Positions 25,981 to 34,660 of a stretch of 48,577 nucleotides of DNA are shown here, piece after piece. How positions within the stretch are numbered: the stretch's first letter is position 1; every line of letters starts with the position of its first letter. The notes beneath the pieces were generated by a model. It did not search any database, had not been told where the DNA came from, and worked only from the letters and a program-made list of their open reading frames with translations. The stretch lies in contig JAEWGR010000018.1 of NCBI GenBank assembly GCA_023388195.1, positions 1 through 48,577 of the forward strand, given 5' to 3'. Position numbers and translations under genes: made by a program. This DNA is from Bacillota bacterium (lineage in GTDB: Bacteria > Bacillota > Negativicutes > Sporomusales > Sporomusaceae).

Positions 25981-26754
25981 TTACCAGCTTATTGACCAGG
26001 ACTGCAGGGGCGCCAGCTTGGCATACAGGTGCGCCCGCAGAAGCCGGAGACGGAATTCCCACAGACCGTATTTGGGCCGGGGTATGTTAACCCGTTTGAG
26101 CTGATAGGCATCTGCGGCCATTGTGCCCAGGCCGGGCAGTCCGGTACAGGCACCGGTATAACCGGCCTGTTTTACAGCAGCCACCGTCTCCGCGTTATAT
26201 TGGCCAAAGGGATACGCCAAAAAGGCCACCGGCGTTGCCAGGTTGCTTGCAAGCACTTGCCGGGATCGCACCAGTTCATTCAGCAGCCGGTCCTGGTTAA
26301 GTTCGCTTAGGGCAACATGGCTGTAGGTGTGGGACCCGATTTCGATCCCGGCGGCCTGCATACCTGTAAGCTGCGCCCAGGTTAAATACCCTGGCTGACC
26401 GACCTGACCGGCAATCATAAACACCGTACCCCGCATGCCGTATTTTTGCATAAGCGGCAGGGCCGTTAGATAGTTGTCATCATACCCATCATCAAAAGTA
26501 ATAATAACCGGTTTGGGCGGCAAGGGCCGGCCGCCATTTCGGGCGGCAAATAGTTCGGCCAGGGAAATGGCTGTATAGCCATGGCTGCGCAAATACTGCA
26601 GCTGTTCTTCAAATTGTTCCGGGTCAATGCTATAGATTTCAGGCACGCTGCTGATCTGATGATAGGCCAGTATGGGAACACCGCCGCCGGGTGCCAGCAG
26701 CCAGAGAAGCACCACCACCAGCAGAACAGCAGCCGCTTTCAGGACTTTACTCAT
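25981..26754 (-). CDS. Polysaccharide deacetylase (NodB-type), membrane-anchored or exported
   Basis: Carbohydrate esterase family 4 enzyme that removes acetyl groups from cell-wall or other N-acetylated glycans outside the membrane. It has 257 residues: a single N-terminal hydrophobic segment (AAAVLLVVVLLWLL, 7-20), then the NodB domain with motif 1 FDDGYDDN (metal and base Asp) and motif 2 SHTYSH (metal His). The ATG overlaps the whiA stop by 8 nt (ATGAGTAA), indicating coupled translation. The open frame further upstream is whiA in another frame. Confidence 0.88.
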   Translation of the reverse strand: MSKVLKAAAVLLVVVLLWLLAPGGGVPILAYHQISSVPEIYSIDPEQFEEQLQYLRSHGYTAISLAELFAARNGGRPLPPKPVIITFDDGYDDNYLTALPLMQKYGMRGTVFMIAGQVGQPGYLTWAQLTGMQAAGIEIGSHTYSHVALSELNQDRLLNELVRSRQVLASNLATPVAFLAYPFGQYNAETVAAVKQAGYTGACTGLPGLGTMAADAYQLKRVNIPRPKYGLWEFRLRLLRAHLYAKLAPLQSWSISW

Positions 26755-27712
26755 TATGGGCAGAAGCCTCTGCCGGCATCTGGCTGCGCAGGGACTCAGC
26801 AATTTCCCCCAGCTTGCGCAGGCGGTGATTGATCCCGGATTTACCGACCCGTCCTTCCAGGGCTTCCACCAATTCCGACAAGGTAGCTTCCCGGTGCGCC
26901 AGCCGGGCCTCAGCAACCTCCCGCAGCGGCGGCGGCAGTTTTTCCAACCCCAGTTGCGAGGCAATCAGGCTGATACCTTCCACCTGACGCACGGCGGCAT
27001 TAACCGTTTTCTGCAAATTGGCGGTTTCACAGTTAACAAGCCGGTTTACCTGGTTGCGCATATCTTTAACCACCCGGACATTCTCAAACAGCAGTAACGC
27101 ATTATGGGCCCCTATAATCTGCAGAAAGGCGGTAATGGCATTGCCGTCTTTAAGATAGACTATGTAATCGTCCTTCCGGTCTGTCATCCGGCCCGGCAGG
27201 CTGAGGGACTTCATAATCCTGACCAGCGACTTAGCCAGTTCAGCATTGCCTGTAACCAGTTCCAGGTGGTACGAACCCTCCGGGCGGTTAACGGAACCGC
27301 CGCCTAAAAAGGCGCCCCGCAGATAGGCCCGGCGGCAGCATACCTTACGAAGAATGCTGCTGTCAGACTGGACATTCAGGCCGTCAGCCCCCATGATTCC
27401 CAGTGCGGCCAGCAGTTCATTAACACCCGGTGAGGGAACTACCCGGACATGATAGGTATTGCTTTTCTTCAAGCGCCGGCCGCGGGTTACCACCACTTCG
27501 GTTTTTACATTGGAATAACGTTTGATAAGGCTCAGCACCTTGCGGGTGACAGCAGCATTTTCACTGCTGAAATTAATGCCCAGATTGGCATTACCGCCAA
27601 TCGACATCGAACCACCCATCCTGATTAAGGCTGCCAGTTCAGCGGCTAAACAGCAGCTTTGCTCACCAATGATACGAGCCAGTTCATTTTTTACTTCAGC
27701 AGAAAACGACAA
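26747..27712 (-). CDS. whiA: DNA-binding protein WhiA
   Basis: Conserved Gram-positive protein with an N-terminal domain related to LAGLIDADG homing endonucleases and a C-terminal helix-turn-helix. It is linked to sporulation in Streptomyces and to cell division and chromosome segregation in Bacillus. It has 321 residues beginning SFSAEVKNELARI, with LRGAFLGGGSVN in the homing-endonuclease-like part and LPPPLREVAEARL before the C-terminal helices. It completes the standard order rapZ-yvcK-whiA. The 105-nt spacer to yvcK shows no clear site. Confidence 0.95.
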   Translation of the reverse strand: MSFSAEVKNELARIIGEQSCCLAAELAALIRMGGSMSIGGNANLGINFSSENAAVTRKVLSLIKRYSNVKTEVVVTRGRRLKKSNTYHVRVVPSPGVNELLAALGIMGADGLNVQSDSSILRKVCCRRAYLRGAFLGGGSVNRPEGSYHLELVTGNAELAKSLVRIMKSLSLPGRMTDRKDDYIVYLKDGNAITAFLQIIGAHNALLLFENVRVVKDMRNQVNRLVNCETANLQKTVNAAVRQVEGISLIASQLGLEKLPPPLREVAEARLAHREATLSELVEALEGRVGKSGINHRLRKLGEIAESLRSQMPAEASAHNE

Positions 27713-27817
27713 AGTCTTCAGTCCTTTGGCTAAGTACCTCGCCCAGTTAAAGCCTGGTCAGCTTGTGGAGCTTTCCCTTTCTCCCCAGCCTAACCTAAAG
27801 CTCCAGTCTGGCAAGCA

Positions 27818-29173
27818 CTAGTCTTTTAGTTTTTTAATGCTTTCGGCCATAATATAGTAGTCCAGCAGCCGCATGCGGTCTGAATTGATCTTAAGGTCAT
27901 AGACCATCGACATGATGGTACGGGACAGGCGGGCCGGATCATGCCGGACCAGGTTGGTTTCACTGATCAGGTTGGCCTTAACCACCTTAACGCCCATGGC
28001 TTCAATACGGTCAATATCAGGTACAACCGGCTGCGCTCCCCGCTGGGCATAAAACTCCCGCAGTTCAGGCGCCACCTCCTGGACATTGACAATCGCCATG
28101 TCGATCGAACCGGGGCCGGCATGGTCTATAATCGCCTTGATATGGTCGGAAGCAGTGTAGCCATCGGTTTCTCCCGGCTGGGTCATTACATTGCAGATAT
28201 AAATCTTGACCGCATCACTTTCGCGCAGCATATCGGCCACACCATTAACCAGCAAATTAGGAATTACACTTGTATACAAGCTGCCGGGGCCTAAAATGCA
28301 GGCATCAGCCTCCCGGATCGCCTCTATAGCCCCTTTAACAGGCCTGACATCAGCCGGTGTTATTGATACCCGCTTTATGCTCTTCCCGGATAGCGGAATC
28401 TGCGATTCGCCCTGCACGACCGAGCCGTCCGACATCTCCGCCAGCAGCAATACCGGCTCTGTGGACGAAGGCAGTACCTGCCCCCGCACGGCCAGCACCT
28501 TGCTTGATTCTTTGAGCGCCAGTTCCACATCGCCAACAATCTCCGTCATGGCCGCAATAAATAAATTGCCAAAACTGTGGCCGGCCAGTTCGCCGCTGCC
28601 GCCAAACCGGTGCTGGAACAATTTCTCCATCAACGGCTCGGTATCGGCCAGCGCCACCAGACAATTGCGCAAATCCCCCGGCGGAATGATGCCAAAATCT
28701 TTGCGCAGCCGGCCGGAAGATCCCCCATCATCACCAACAGTCACGATGGCCGTGATATTACTGGTAATACTCTTAATGCCCCGCAGCAGTACTGACAAAC
28801 CGGTGCCGCCGCCAATGACGGCAATCGCCGGCCCGCGGTTAAGCTTGCGTTTTTCAAAAATAATCTCAACAAGCTTATCAGAACCTTCCGGCACCAGCAC
28901 ACTGATAACAGACCGGATAATCTGGCGCGTAGCGGCCAGCATAATACTCATGCCCAACACAACAATAGTGAGCCCGGCGACAGTGGTAACGGCATAATAA
29001 TAATTGCCTGTCGTCAGGTAAAACAGCCGGAAGATAGCCTCTTCTACCACGCCGATATATTTATAGTTAAAGACAATGGCCAAACCTAAGCTGACTAAAA
29101 TAACGCCTGCTGAAAATAGCAGCAGCCAGCGCTTAAACTTCATCCCTGGATATAACCATTTCAAAAAGTGCAT
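27818..29173 (-). CDS. yvcK: YvcK/CofD-family protein with membrane anchor
   Basis: Gluconeogenesis-factor family protein that binds nucleotide-sugars and is needed for growth on gluconeogenic carbon and for cell shape in Bacillus. It has 451 residues: two predicted membrane helices at about 16-36 and 60-81, then the CofD-like domain with VIGGGTGLSVLL (121 onward), TVGDDGGSSGRL and PPGDLRNCL. Bacillus YvcK is about 320 residues without the anchor, so this is the long form. ATG 29173 was preferred to the in-frame TTG at 29194, which has no ribosome site. Confidence 0.9.
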   Translation of the reverse strand: MHFLKWLYPGMKFKRWLLLFSAGVILVSLGLAIVFNYKYIGVVEEAIFRLFYLTTGNYYYAVTTVAGLTIVVLGMSIMLAATRQIIRSVISVLVPEGSDKLVEIIFEKRKLNRGPAIAVIGGGTGLSVLLRGIKSITSNITAIVTVGDDGGSSGRLRKDFGIIPPGDLRNCLVALADTEPLMEKLFQHRFGGSGELAGHSFGNLFIAAMTEIVGDVELALKESSKVLAVRGQVLPSSTEPVLLLAEMSDGSVVQGESQIPLSGKSIKRVSITPADVRPVKGAIEAIREADACILGPGSLYTSVIPNLLVNGVADMLRESDAVKIYICNVMTQPGETDGYTASDHIKAIIDHAGPGSIDMAIVNVQEVAPELREFYAQRGAQPVVPDIDRIEAMGVKVVKANLISETNLVRHDPARLSRTIMSMVYDLKINSDRMRLLDYYIMAESIKKLKD

Positions 29174-29226
29174 GTAATCACCCGCATCATTCAATCATTT
29201 TGATTTGCCCGGTTGCTAACGGCCTA

Positions 29227-30108
29227 TCATTCTATGACGTTGTGCTTGATATCCCGGTGTTCCACATTGACTTTAAAACCTTTGGCCTTCAGATACTCAA
29301 ACATCTTTTCCGCAATAAACACCGAGCGATGCAGACCGCCGGTACAGCCGATGGCAATAATCAGCTGGCTTTTGCCCTCTTTAACATAATGAGGAACCAG
29401 AAAGTCAATCAGGCCGGCCAGTTTTTCCATAAACTGCTGCGTAACAGGCCATTTCCAGATGTACTCACCCACTATCGCCTCCTGACCGCTCTTGCGCCGG
29501 AGTGATTCCACATAAAATGGATTAGGGAGAAAGCGGACATCCATGACCATATCAGCGTCAAGCGGCATACCGTATTTAAACCCAAAGGACACCACCGTCA
29601 CCGTCATCCGCTCCAGTTCACGTTCTTCCGCAAATAACGCTGTTATCTTGCCTTTGAGCTCAGCGGTGGACAAACCGGAGGTATCGATAATATGGGTTGC
29701 CCGGCCCCGGATTTGCTCCAGACGGTCCCGTTCCCGGTTAATTCCCTCGCTAATCCGGCCATGAGGCGCCATGGGATGACGGCGGCGGGTTTCCTTATAG
29801 CGGCGGATGATGGTCGCGTCGGAGGCTTCCAGAAAGAGAATCTCGTATAAATGGCCCTGTGTTTCCATCCCTTCCAGCACCTGCGCCAACGTATCGAAAA
29901 ACTCGCCGCCGCGAATATCGACTACCAAAGCAATTTTGGAGACCTTGCCCCCGGACTGAGCACAAAGCTCAGCAAATTTGGGAATCAGCATCGGCGGCAG
30001 GTTATCCACACAAAAGTAGCCTAAATCCTCCATCGCCCGTACCACTTGAGACTTACCGGCACCAGACATGCCGGTGATAATAACCAGGCGAAAGTTATCT
30101 ATCGTCAT
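29227..30108 (-). CDS. rapZ: RNase adapter protein RapZ / nucleotide-binding protein YvcJ
   Basis: P-loop protein (YvcJ in Bacillus) that hydrolyses GTP/ATP; in enterics it senses glucosamine 6-phosphate and guides RNase E to small RNAs. It has 293 residues: Walker A GMSGAGKS at 13-20, DNLPP, RRHPM, GCTGGLHRSVFIAE near the C-terminus. The start is ATG 30108 with GAGGTG upstream; the three codons before it begin at a GTG inside that site. It is the first gene of the rapZ-yvcK-whiA-deacetylase run. Confidence 0.95.
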   Translation of the reverse strand: MTIDNFRLVIITGMSGAGKSQVVRAMEDLGYFCVDNLPPMLIPKFAELCAQSGGKVSKIALVVDIRGGEFFDTLAQVLEGMETQGHLYEILFLEASDATIIRRYKETRRRHPMAPHGRISEGINRERDRLEQIRGRATHIIDTSGLSTAELKGKITALFAEERELERMTVTVVSFGFKYGMPLDADMVMDVRFLPNPFYVESLRRKSGQEAIVGEYIWKWPVTQQFMEKLAGLIDFLVPHYVKEGKSQLIIAIGCTGGLHRSVFIAEKMFEYLKAKGFKVNVEHRDIKHNVIE

Positions 30109-30144
30109 CGTGAACACCTCAACTTTTCCTCTCCTTAACTATCT

Positions 30145-30170
30145 TGAGATAAGACCTGGCTTGTGCCAAG
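30145..30170. repeat. Dispersed repeat, copy D (short)
   Basis: GAGATAAGACCTGGCTTGTGCC followed by AAG matches the first 25 bases of the copies near 13356, 32066 and 32164, with one change. The remainder of the element is missing. Confidence 0.6.
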
Positions 30171-30240
30171 CCCAAATCCTTTCTGTTTAAAACTACCATG
30201 GGCCGCAATGCCAATATCTTAATTATAGGGCAGTGCCGGG

Positions 30241-30282
30241 AAAAAAGCAAAAACAGTTCCCGTCATTTCTGAACAGGAACTG
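30241..30282 (-). terminator. Terminator of the chemoreceptor gene
   Basis: Stem CAGTTCC/GGAACTG on the minus strand, followed by TTTTTGCTTTTTT, 13 bases after the stop codon. Confidence 0.8.
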
Positions 30283-30294
30283 CCAATACCATTT

Positions 30295-32031
30295 TTACAG
30301 CTTAAACTTACTGACAGAGGTGTGCAATTCCTGCGCCATCTGCTGCAGCCCCTGGCCGGAAGCCGCAATTTCCTGCATGGAGGCTGCTTGCTCCTGGCTG
30401 GCGGAGGCTACCGTCTGGGTCTGACCGGCAATATCCTTGCTGCTGGCCGAAAATGCCTCGACCGCAGTGACAATTCGCTGACTGCCACCGGCCATTTCCG
30501 ATATGGCGGCAGATATTTCCCGGATTTCTGCCGACATGGTGGCAATATGGGCGGCAATCTCGGTAAAGACACCACCGGCGGTATTAACGGCCTCGGCTCC
30601 CAGCCTGACCTCACGGGTTCCCGATTCCATCGCTTTAACCGCTAAACCGGTCTCAGACTGGATTTCGCCAATCAGCCCGGCGATTTGCTTGGCCGACAGA
30701 CTGGCCTGTTCAGATAACCGGCGTACCTCCTCGGCGACAACGGCGAAGCCCCGCCCCTGTTCACCCGCCCGCGCCGCTTCAATCGCGGCATTCAGGGCCA
30801 GGAGATTGGTCTGACTGGCGATGCCGGAAATGGCATTAACGATTTCGCCAATTTGTTGGGAGTATCCACTCAGCTTGCCGACAACGGCAGCCAGGCTGTT
30901 GACCGTTGCTTCAATGTTTTCCATCTGGGACACCGCTTTGCCTACCGTCCGGCTGCCGGACTGGGCCGCTGCCGCCGTATCCTGGGAAGCGGCCACGACT
31001 GTGCCGGCATTCGCTGCTATCTGCTGAATGCCGGCCGCCATCTGGCCGGCAACAGCCAGGGCATCATTAGCTGCCGCTAACTGACCCTCGGCATCTGTAG
31101 CCACATGGGCGATTGATTCATCCACCTGACCGGCAGCCCGGGCCGAATTCTCCACAACTGCCGCCAGGGTATCGGAAGCGGCAGCCACCTGACCGGCCGA
31201 GCTCAATATGGCCCGGATGGTGGTTTTAAAACGGCTCTGCATCGTATTGAGCGCCGCCGCCAGTTTGCTCAGTTCATCACCGTCGGCTACCTGTTTAACC
31301 GGAATACTCAAATCACCCTCGGCCAGACTGTTGGCAACCGTAAGCATACTTTCAATCGGACGGCACACCATGCGGGTGAGCAGGATGCTGAGTCCGCCGC
31401 CAAGAACAATGGCGACCAGGGCGACCAGAGCCGTAATGGCCAGAATCCGGTCCATACTCAGGTAGGCGCTGCCTGCCTGTTCATCAACAATGTCCTTATT
31501 ATCTTTAACCACTTTTGTCAAAATATCAGTAATTTGTTCAGAGTAAGGTGTAATCCGGGCGTTAATGACAGAAGCCTCCGCTTTCAGCTGCTGCGCCTCG
31601 GCCGCATTGCCTGCTGCCAGTTGTCGATGATAAGCCCGGACAACCGGAGCCAGATCGTTGACAACACCATCGGCGTGTTTGCTTGTCAGTTGGATCAGTT
31701 TCTGCACATCAAGGCGGGAATTCTCATCCACGACATCGACAAGCTGGTGCTCCAGCACAACGGTAGTACTCATCGACTGATCCTGCAGTTTGGCAAACTT
31801 CTCATCCCCGTAGGCAATAAAGCCGCGGGTGGCAGCTACACCGGCCCCAAAGCTGTTTTCAATCTGCAGTGCCAGCTGCAGCCGTTTGTTGGCAGCATCA
31901 ATCGAAGTCAGGGTCTTGCCAAAGGAATTCATAGACAGATACGCTATGCCCCCCAGCATGATTATCAAGCCAAGCATAATAGTAAACCCCAAACTGATTT
32001 TAGTACCTATCCGCAATTTCCTAAGTACCAT
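30295..32031 (-). CDS. Methyl-accepting chemotaxis protein
   Basis: Membrane chemoreceptor that signals to CheA/CheW. It has 578 residues: membrane segment 1 at about 11-33, an extracytoplasmic four-helix-bundle-type sensor (34-194), membrane segment 2 at 195-219, HAMP, then a long coiled-coil signalling domain whose tip reads SQTNLLALNAAIEAARAGE. The ligand is not predictable. No C-terminal methyltransferase-docking pentapeptide is present (it ends TSVSKFKL). It is a single-gene unit with no che genes nearby; dispersed repeats lie in its upstream region. Confidence 0.94.
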   Translation of the reverse strand: MVLRKLRIGTKISLGFTIMLGLIIMLGGIAYLSMNSFGKTLTSIDAANKRLQLALQIENSFGAGVAATRGFIAYGDEKFAKLQDQSMSTTVVLEHQLVDVVDENSRLDVQKLIQLTSKHADGVVNDLAPVVRAYHRQLAAGNAAEAQQLKAEASVINARITPYSEQITDILTKVVKDNKDIVDEQAGSAYLSMDRILAITALVALVAIVLGGGLSILLTRMVCRPIESMLTVANSLAEGDLSIPVKQVADGDELSKLAAALNTMQSRFKTTIRAILSSAGQVAAASDTLAAVVENSARAAGQVDESIAHVATDAEGQLAAANDALAVAGQMAAGIQQIAANAGTVVAASQDTAAAAQSGSRTVGKAVSQMENIEATVNSLAAVVGKLSGYSQQIGEIVNAISGIASQTNLLALNAAIEAARAGEQGRGFAVVAEEVRRLSEQASLSAKQIAGLIGEIQSETGLAVKAMESGTREVRLGAEAVNTAGGVFTEIAAHIATMSAEIREISAAISEMAGGSQRIVTAVEAFSASSKDIAGQTQTVASASQEQAASMQEIAASGQGLQQMAQELHTSVSKFKL

Positions 32032-32065
32032 ATGTATCGCCCCCAGCCTGATAATATCCCCTATA

Positions 32066-32130
32066 TAAGATAAGACTTGGCTTGTGCCGAGTCCATCAGG
32101 ACGACGGCAGAAGCCTTAGTCGTTCTTACT
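32066..32130. repeat. Dispersed repeat, copy A
   Basis: Tandem neighbour of copy B, starting TAAGATAAGACTTGGCTTG and ending GCCTTAGTCGTTCTTAC. Contains CGACGGCAGAAGCCTTAGTCG, a shared inner block. Lies 35 bases upstream of the chemoreceptor start. Confidence 0.75.
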
Positions 32131-32163
32131 TATGATCTGAAACCGATATACTTTCTGATCATG

Positions 32164-32237
32164 TAAGATAAGACTTGGCTTGTGCCAAGTCCGTTAGGAC
32201 GACGGCAGAAGCCTTAGTCGTTCTTATGTCCACAGAA
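32164..32237. repeat. Dispersed repeat, copy B
   Basis: Fullest copy: the palindrome GACTTGGC-TTGT-GCCAAGTC, the inner block shared with copy A, and the tail GTTCTTATGTCCACAGAA shared with copy C. The palindrome can form an 8-bp hairpin. Confidence 0.75.
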
Positions 32238-32261
32238 ATACGTTATAATCCTCTGGTATAT

Positions 32262-32309
32262 AAAAAAAAACGCTTTTAAGCCCAGCATTGCTACACTGTA
32301 CAAAAGCGT
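32262..32309 (-). terminator. Terminator of the GGDEF-EAL gene
   Basis: On the minus strand ACGCTTTT pairs with AAAAGCGT and nine T follow. The stretch 32310-32438 between it and the stop codon is AT-rich with no further structure seen. Confidence 0.75.
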
Positions 32310-32438
32310 CTTTGCTATCACTTATATGTATTTATATTGTAATAATACCAGGTTGTCTGTCACTTGACAAGATACACTTTGTAAAAGTAATCCACTATTA
32401 TAAAATATTTGCATTATTTAAAAAAGATCGCCCCGGAA

Positions 32439-34127
32439 TTACCAGCGGCGATCCAGCATATTCTCCACCTGTGCAGCCGGCAGTGGACGGCTGAACAAAT
32501 ATCCTTGCATTGTATTGCAATTCTTCTCCCGCAGAAAGGAACGCTGCTCCACTGTTTCCACACCTTCGGCCACAACCTTGAGGCTCAGATTATGGGCTAA
32601 AACAATAATAGCAGAGATAATAGCCGCATCCTCGGCTGCGCGGGTGGCATCCTGAATAAAAATCCTGTCAATCTTGAGGGTGGTGATTGGAAAACGCTTT
32701 AAGTAACTTAATGATGAATAGCCTGTACCGAAATCATCAATAGCAATCTTTATTCCCATTAGCCTCAATTCTTTGAGGATGGCAATCGTATAATCGACAT
32801 CCTGCAGGGCAATGGTTTCGGTTATCTCCAGTTCCAGATACTCAGGGGCCAGACCGGTGACAGCCAGGATCTGGCTTACCCTGCCGATAAAGTTAGACTG
32901 ACGAAACTGACGGCCGGACAAATTTACCGATACAACAACCGGCGGATACCCCCGCTCCTGCCAGGCTTTATTCTGAGCGCACGCGGTCCTGAGCACCCAC
33001 TCGCCAATGGGCACAATCAGCCCTGTTTCCTCAGCCAGCGGTATAAATTCGAGGGGCGGCACCAGGCCCCGTTCAGGATGCTGCCACCGGACAAGCGCTT
33101 CAACACCGGCGGTACGGCCGGTAACACTGTCTATCAGCGGCTGATAGTGCACAACCATTTCATTATTGCTAAGGGCCTGCCGCAGGCTGTTCTCCAGCAT
33201 AATCCGCTCAAGCACTTTTTCATTCATACTCTTGGTATAAAACTGATAACCGGCGCCACCCTGCTCCTTCGACCGGTACATGGCCGACTCGGCATTTTTC
33301 AGCAGCGAATCCACGTCCTGGCCGTCATCGGGGAAGACCGCAATGCCAACACTAGCCGCTGCATGCCAGCTGTAGCCGTTCAGGTCGATGGGCCGGCGAA
33401 TTTCTTCAATCATAATTTCTGCAAAAATTGCGGCAATTTTAGACTCAACCAATTCCGGCAGCAAGATGGCAAAAACGTCGCCGCCAACCCGGGTTACTAC
33501 CGCTTTTTCCCCTAGACACCGGGTCAGTCTGATAGCAATAATACTAATAAGTTTATCACCAAGGCTATGACCTAAGGTATCGTTGACGATCTTGAAACGG
33601 TCAACGCCGATAAAAAACAAAGCCATCATGCCCTGATTACGTTCTGCCGCCGCCAGGGCCAGCACCAGGCGGTCAATCAGCAGCGAACGGTTGGGTAAAC
33701 CTGTCGCCCGGTCAAAATAGGACAGATACTCGACCATAGCCTCAGCCCGGCCAAGCCTGATCGCGGTTCGCAAGCCACGGGACAGAATTTCTTTAGAAAG
33801 TTTCCCTTTCACCAGATAGTCGGTAGCACCGGCTTTCATAGAGTCAACAGCCAGTTGTTCGTCTCCCTGTCCGGTCAAAATGATCACAGGCGTCTTGACG
33901 CCGGCCGCCCGGATCGCCGACAGCACAGCCAGTCCATTATCACCAGGCAGGAAATGATCCAGAAAAATACAGTCATAAACGCCCCGCCGGGCTTTGGCCA
34001 ACCCTTCAGCACCATTATCGGTTTCATCAATTAAAATCTGGGCGTAGGCCGCCTTTAGCGCCCGAATGACCATAATCCGGTCCACCTGGTCGTCATCAAT
34101 CAGCAGTATACGGAGTTCTTCAGCCAT
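32439..34127 (-). CDS. Response regulator with degenerate GGDEF and intact EAL domains
   Basis: Likely c-di-GMP phosphodiesterase under phosphorelay control. It has 562 residues: receiver domain 5-120 with acidic DDD at 11-13 and phospho-acceptor Asp57, then a GGDEF domain (about 133-300) whose active site reads GGDVF at 215-219, then an EAL domain with EAL at 343-345, ETIALQD, DDFGTGYSS and KIDRIFIQD. Loss of the Glu in GGDEF argues against cyclase activity; the EAL catalytic motifs look intact. It starts 12 nt after the single-domain regulator upstream, so both probably share a transcript. No histidine kinase is nearby. Confidence 0.93.
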   Translation of the reverse strand: MAEELRILLIDDDQVDRIMVIRALKAAYAQILIDETDNGAEGLAKARRGVYDCIFLDHFLPGDNGLAVLSAIRAAGVKTPVIILTGQGDEQLAVDSMKAGATDYLVKGKLSKEILSRGLRTAIRLGRAEAMVEYLSYFDRATGLPNRSLLIDRLVLALAAAERNQGMMALFFIGVDRFKIVNDTLGHSLGDKLISIIAIRLTRCLGEKAVVTRVGGDVFAILLPELVESKIAAIFAEIMIEEIRRPIDLNGYSWHAAASVGIAVFPDDGQDVDSLLKNAESAMYRSKEQGGAGYQFYTKSMNEKVLERIMLENSLRQALSNNEMVVHYQPLIDSVTGRTAGVEALVRWQHPERGLVPPLEFIPLAEETGLIVPIGEWVLRTACAQNKAWQERGYPPVVVSVNLSGRQFRQSNFIGRVSQILAVTGLAPEYLELEITETIALQDVDYTIAILKELRLMGIKIAIDDFGTGYSSLSYLKRFPITTLKIDRIFIQDATRAAEDAAIISAIIVLAHNLSLKVVAEGVETVEQRSFLREKNCNTMQGYLFSRPLPAAQVENMLDRRW

Positions 34128-34139
34128 GCCAAGCCTCCC

Positions 34140-34565
34140 TTATGGCATTTCACTTAAAGTCCAGTAATGATCCAGTGCCGCCATCGCTTCAACAAACTGC
34201 TCAAAAGACACCGGTTTCACTATATAACCGGCAACATTAAGCTGATAGGCAGCAATCACATCACATTCCTCATCAGAGGTTGTTAAAACGATCACTGGCA
34301 GAATTTTAAGCTCAGGGTCCAGCCTGATCGCACGCAGGAATTCAATCCCGTTCATGCGCGGCATATTAATGTCAAGTAAAATAATTCCCGGCCTGCCCAT
34401 GCCGGCAGGGCCGCACTGCCCACGCAGCAGGGCTAACGCCTCAACCCCGTCGCGGGCTATATAAAGCGGATTGGTCAGATTAATTTTTTTAAAGGCCCGC
34501 ATTACATTCATGATATCTACTTCATCATCTTCCACCAGCAGTATACTCATGCTTTTATCCCGCAT
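34140..34565 (-). CDS. Single-domain response regulator (Rcp1-like)
   Basis: A 141-residue receiver with no output domain. EDD is at 12-14, phospho-acceptor Asp65 in LLDINMPRMNG, TS near 95 and a Lys in IVKPVSF. The longer loop after beta 2 and the Val-Glu-Ala-Leu pattern resemble Rcp1-type regulators paired with phytochrome or hybrid kinases. GGAGG lies five bases before the ATG. It probably works with the downstream GGDEF-EAL regulator; the kinase is not in the window. Confidence 0.9.
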   Translation of the reverse strand: MRDKSMSILLVEDDEVDIMNVMRAFKKINLTNPLYIARDGVEALALLRGQCGPAGMGRPGIILLDINMPRMNGIEFLRAIRLDPELKILPVIVLTTSDEECDVIAAYQLNVAGYIVKPVSFEQFVEAMAALDHYWTLSEMP

Positions 34566-34660
34566 AGGAGCCTCCCCAGCCTTTTGGTAATGGGTATTCT
34601 CACCTGTACCTGTAATTTCCTGCTGAATGGTGTCAAACTACAAGGTATTTTTTCCAGTCC

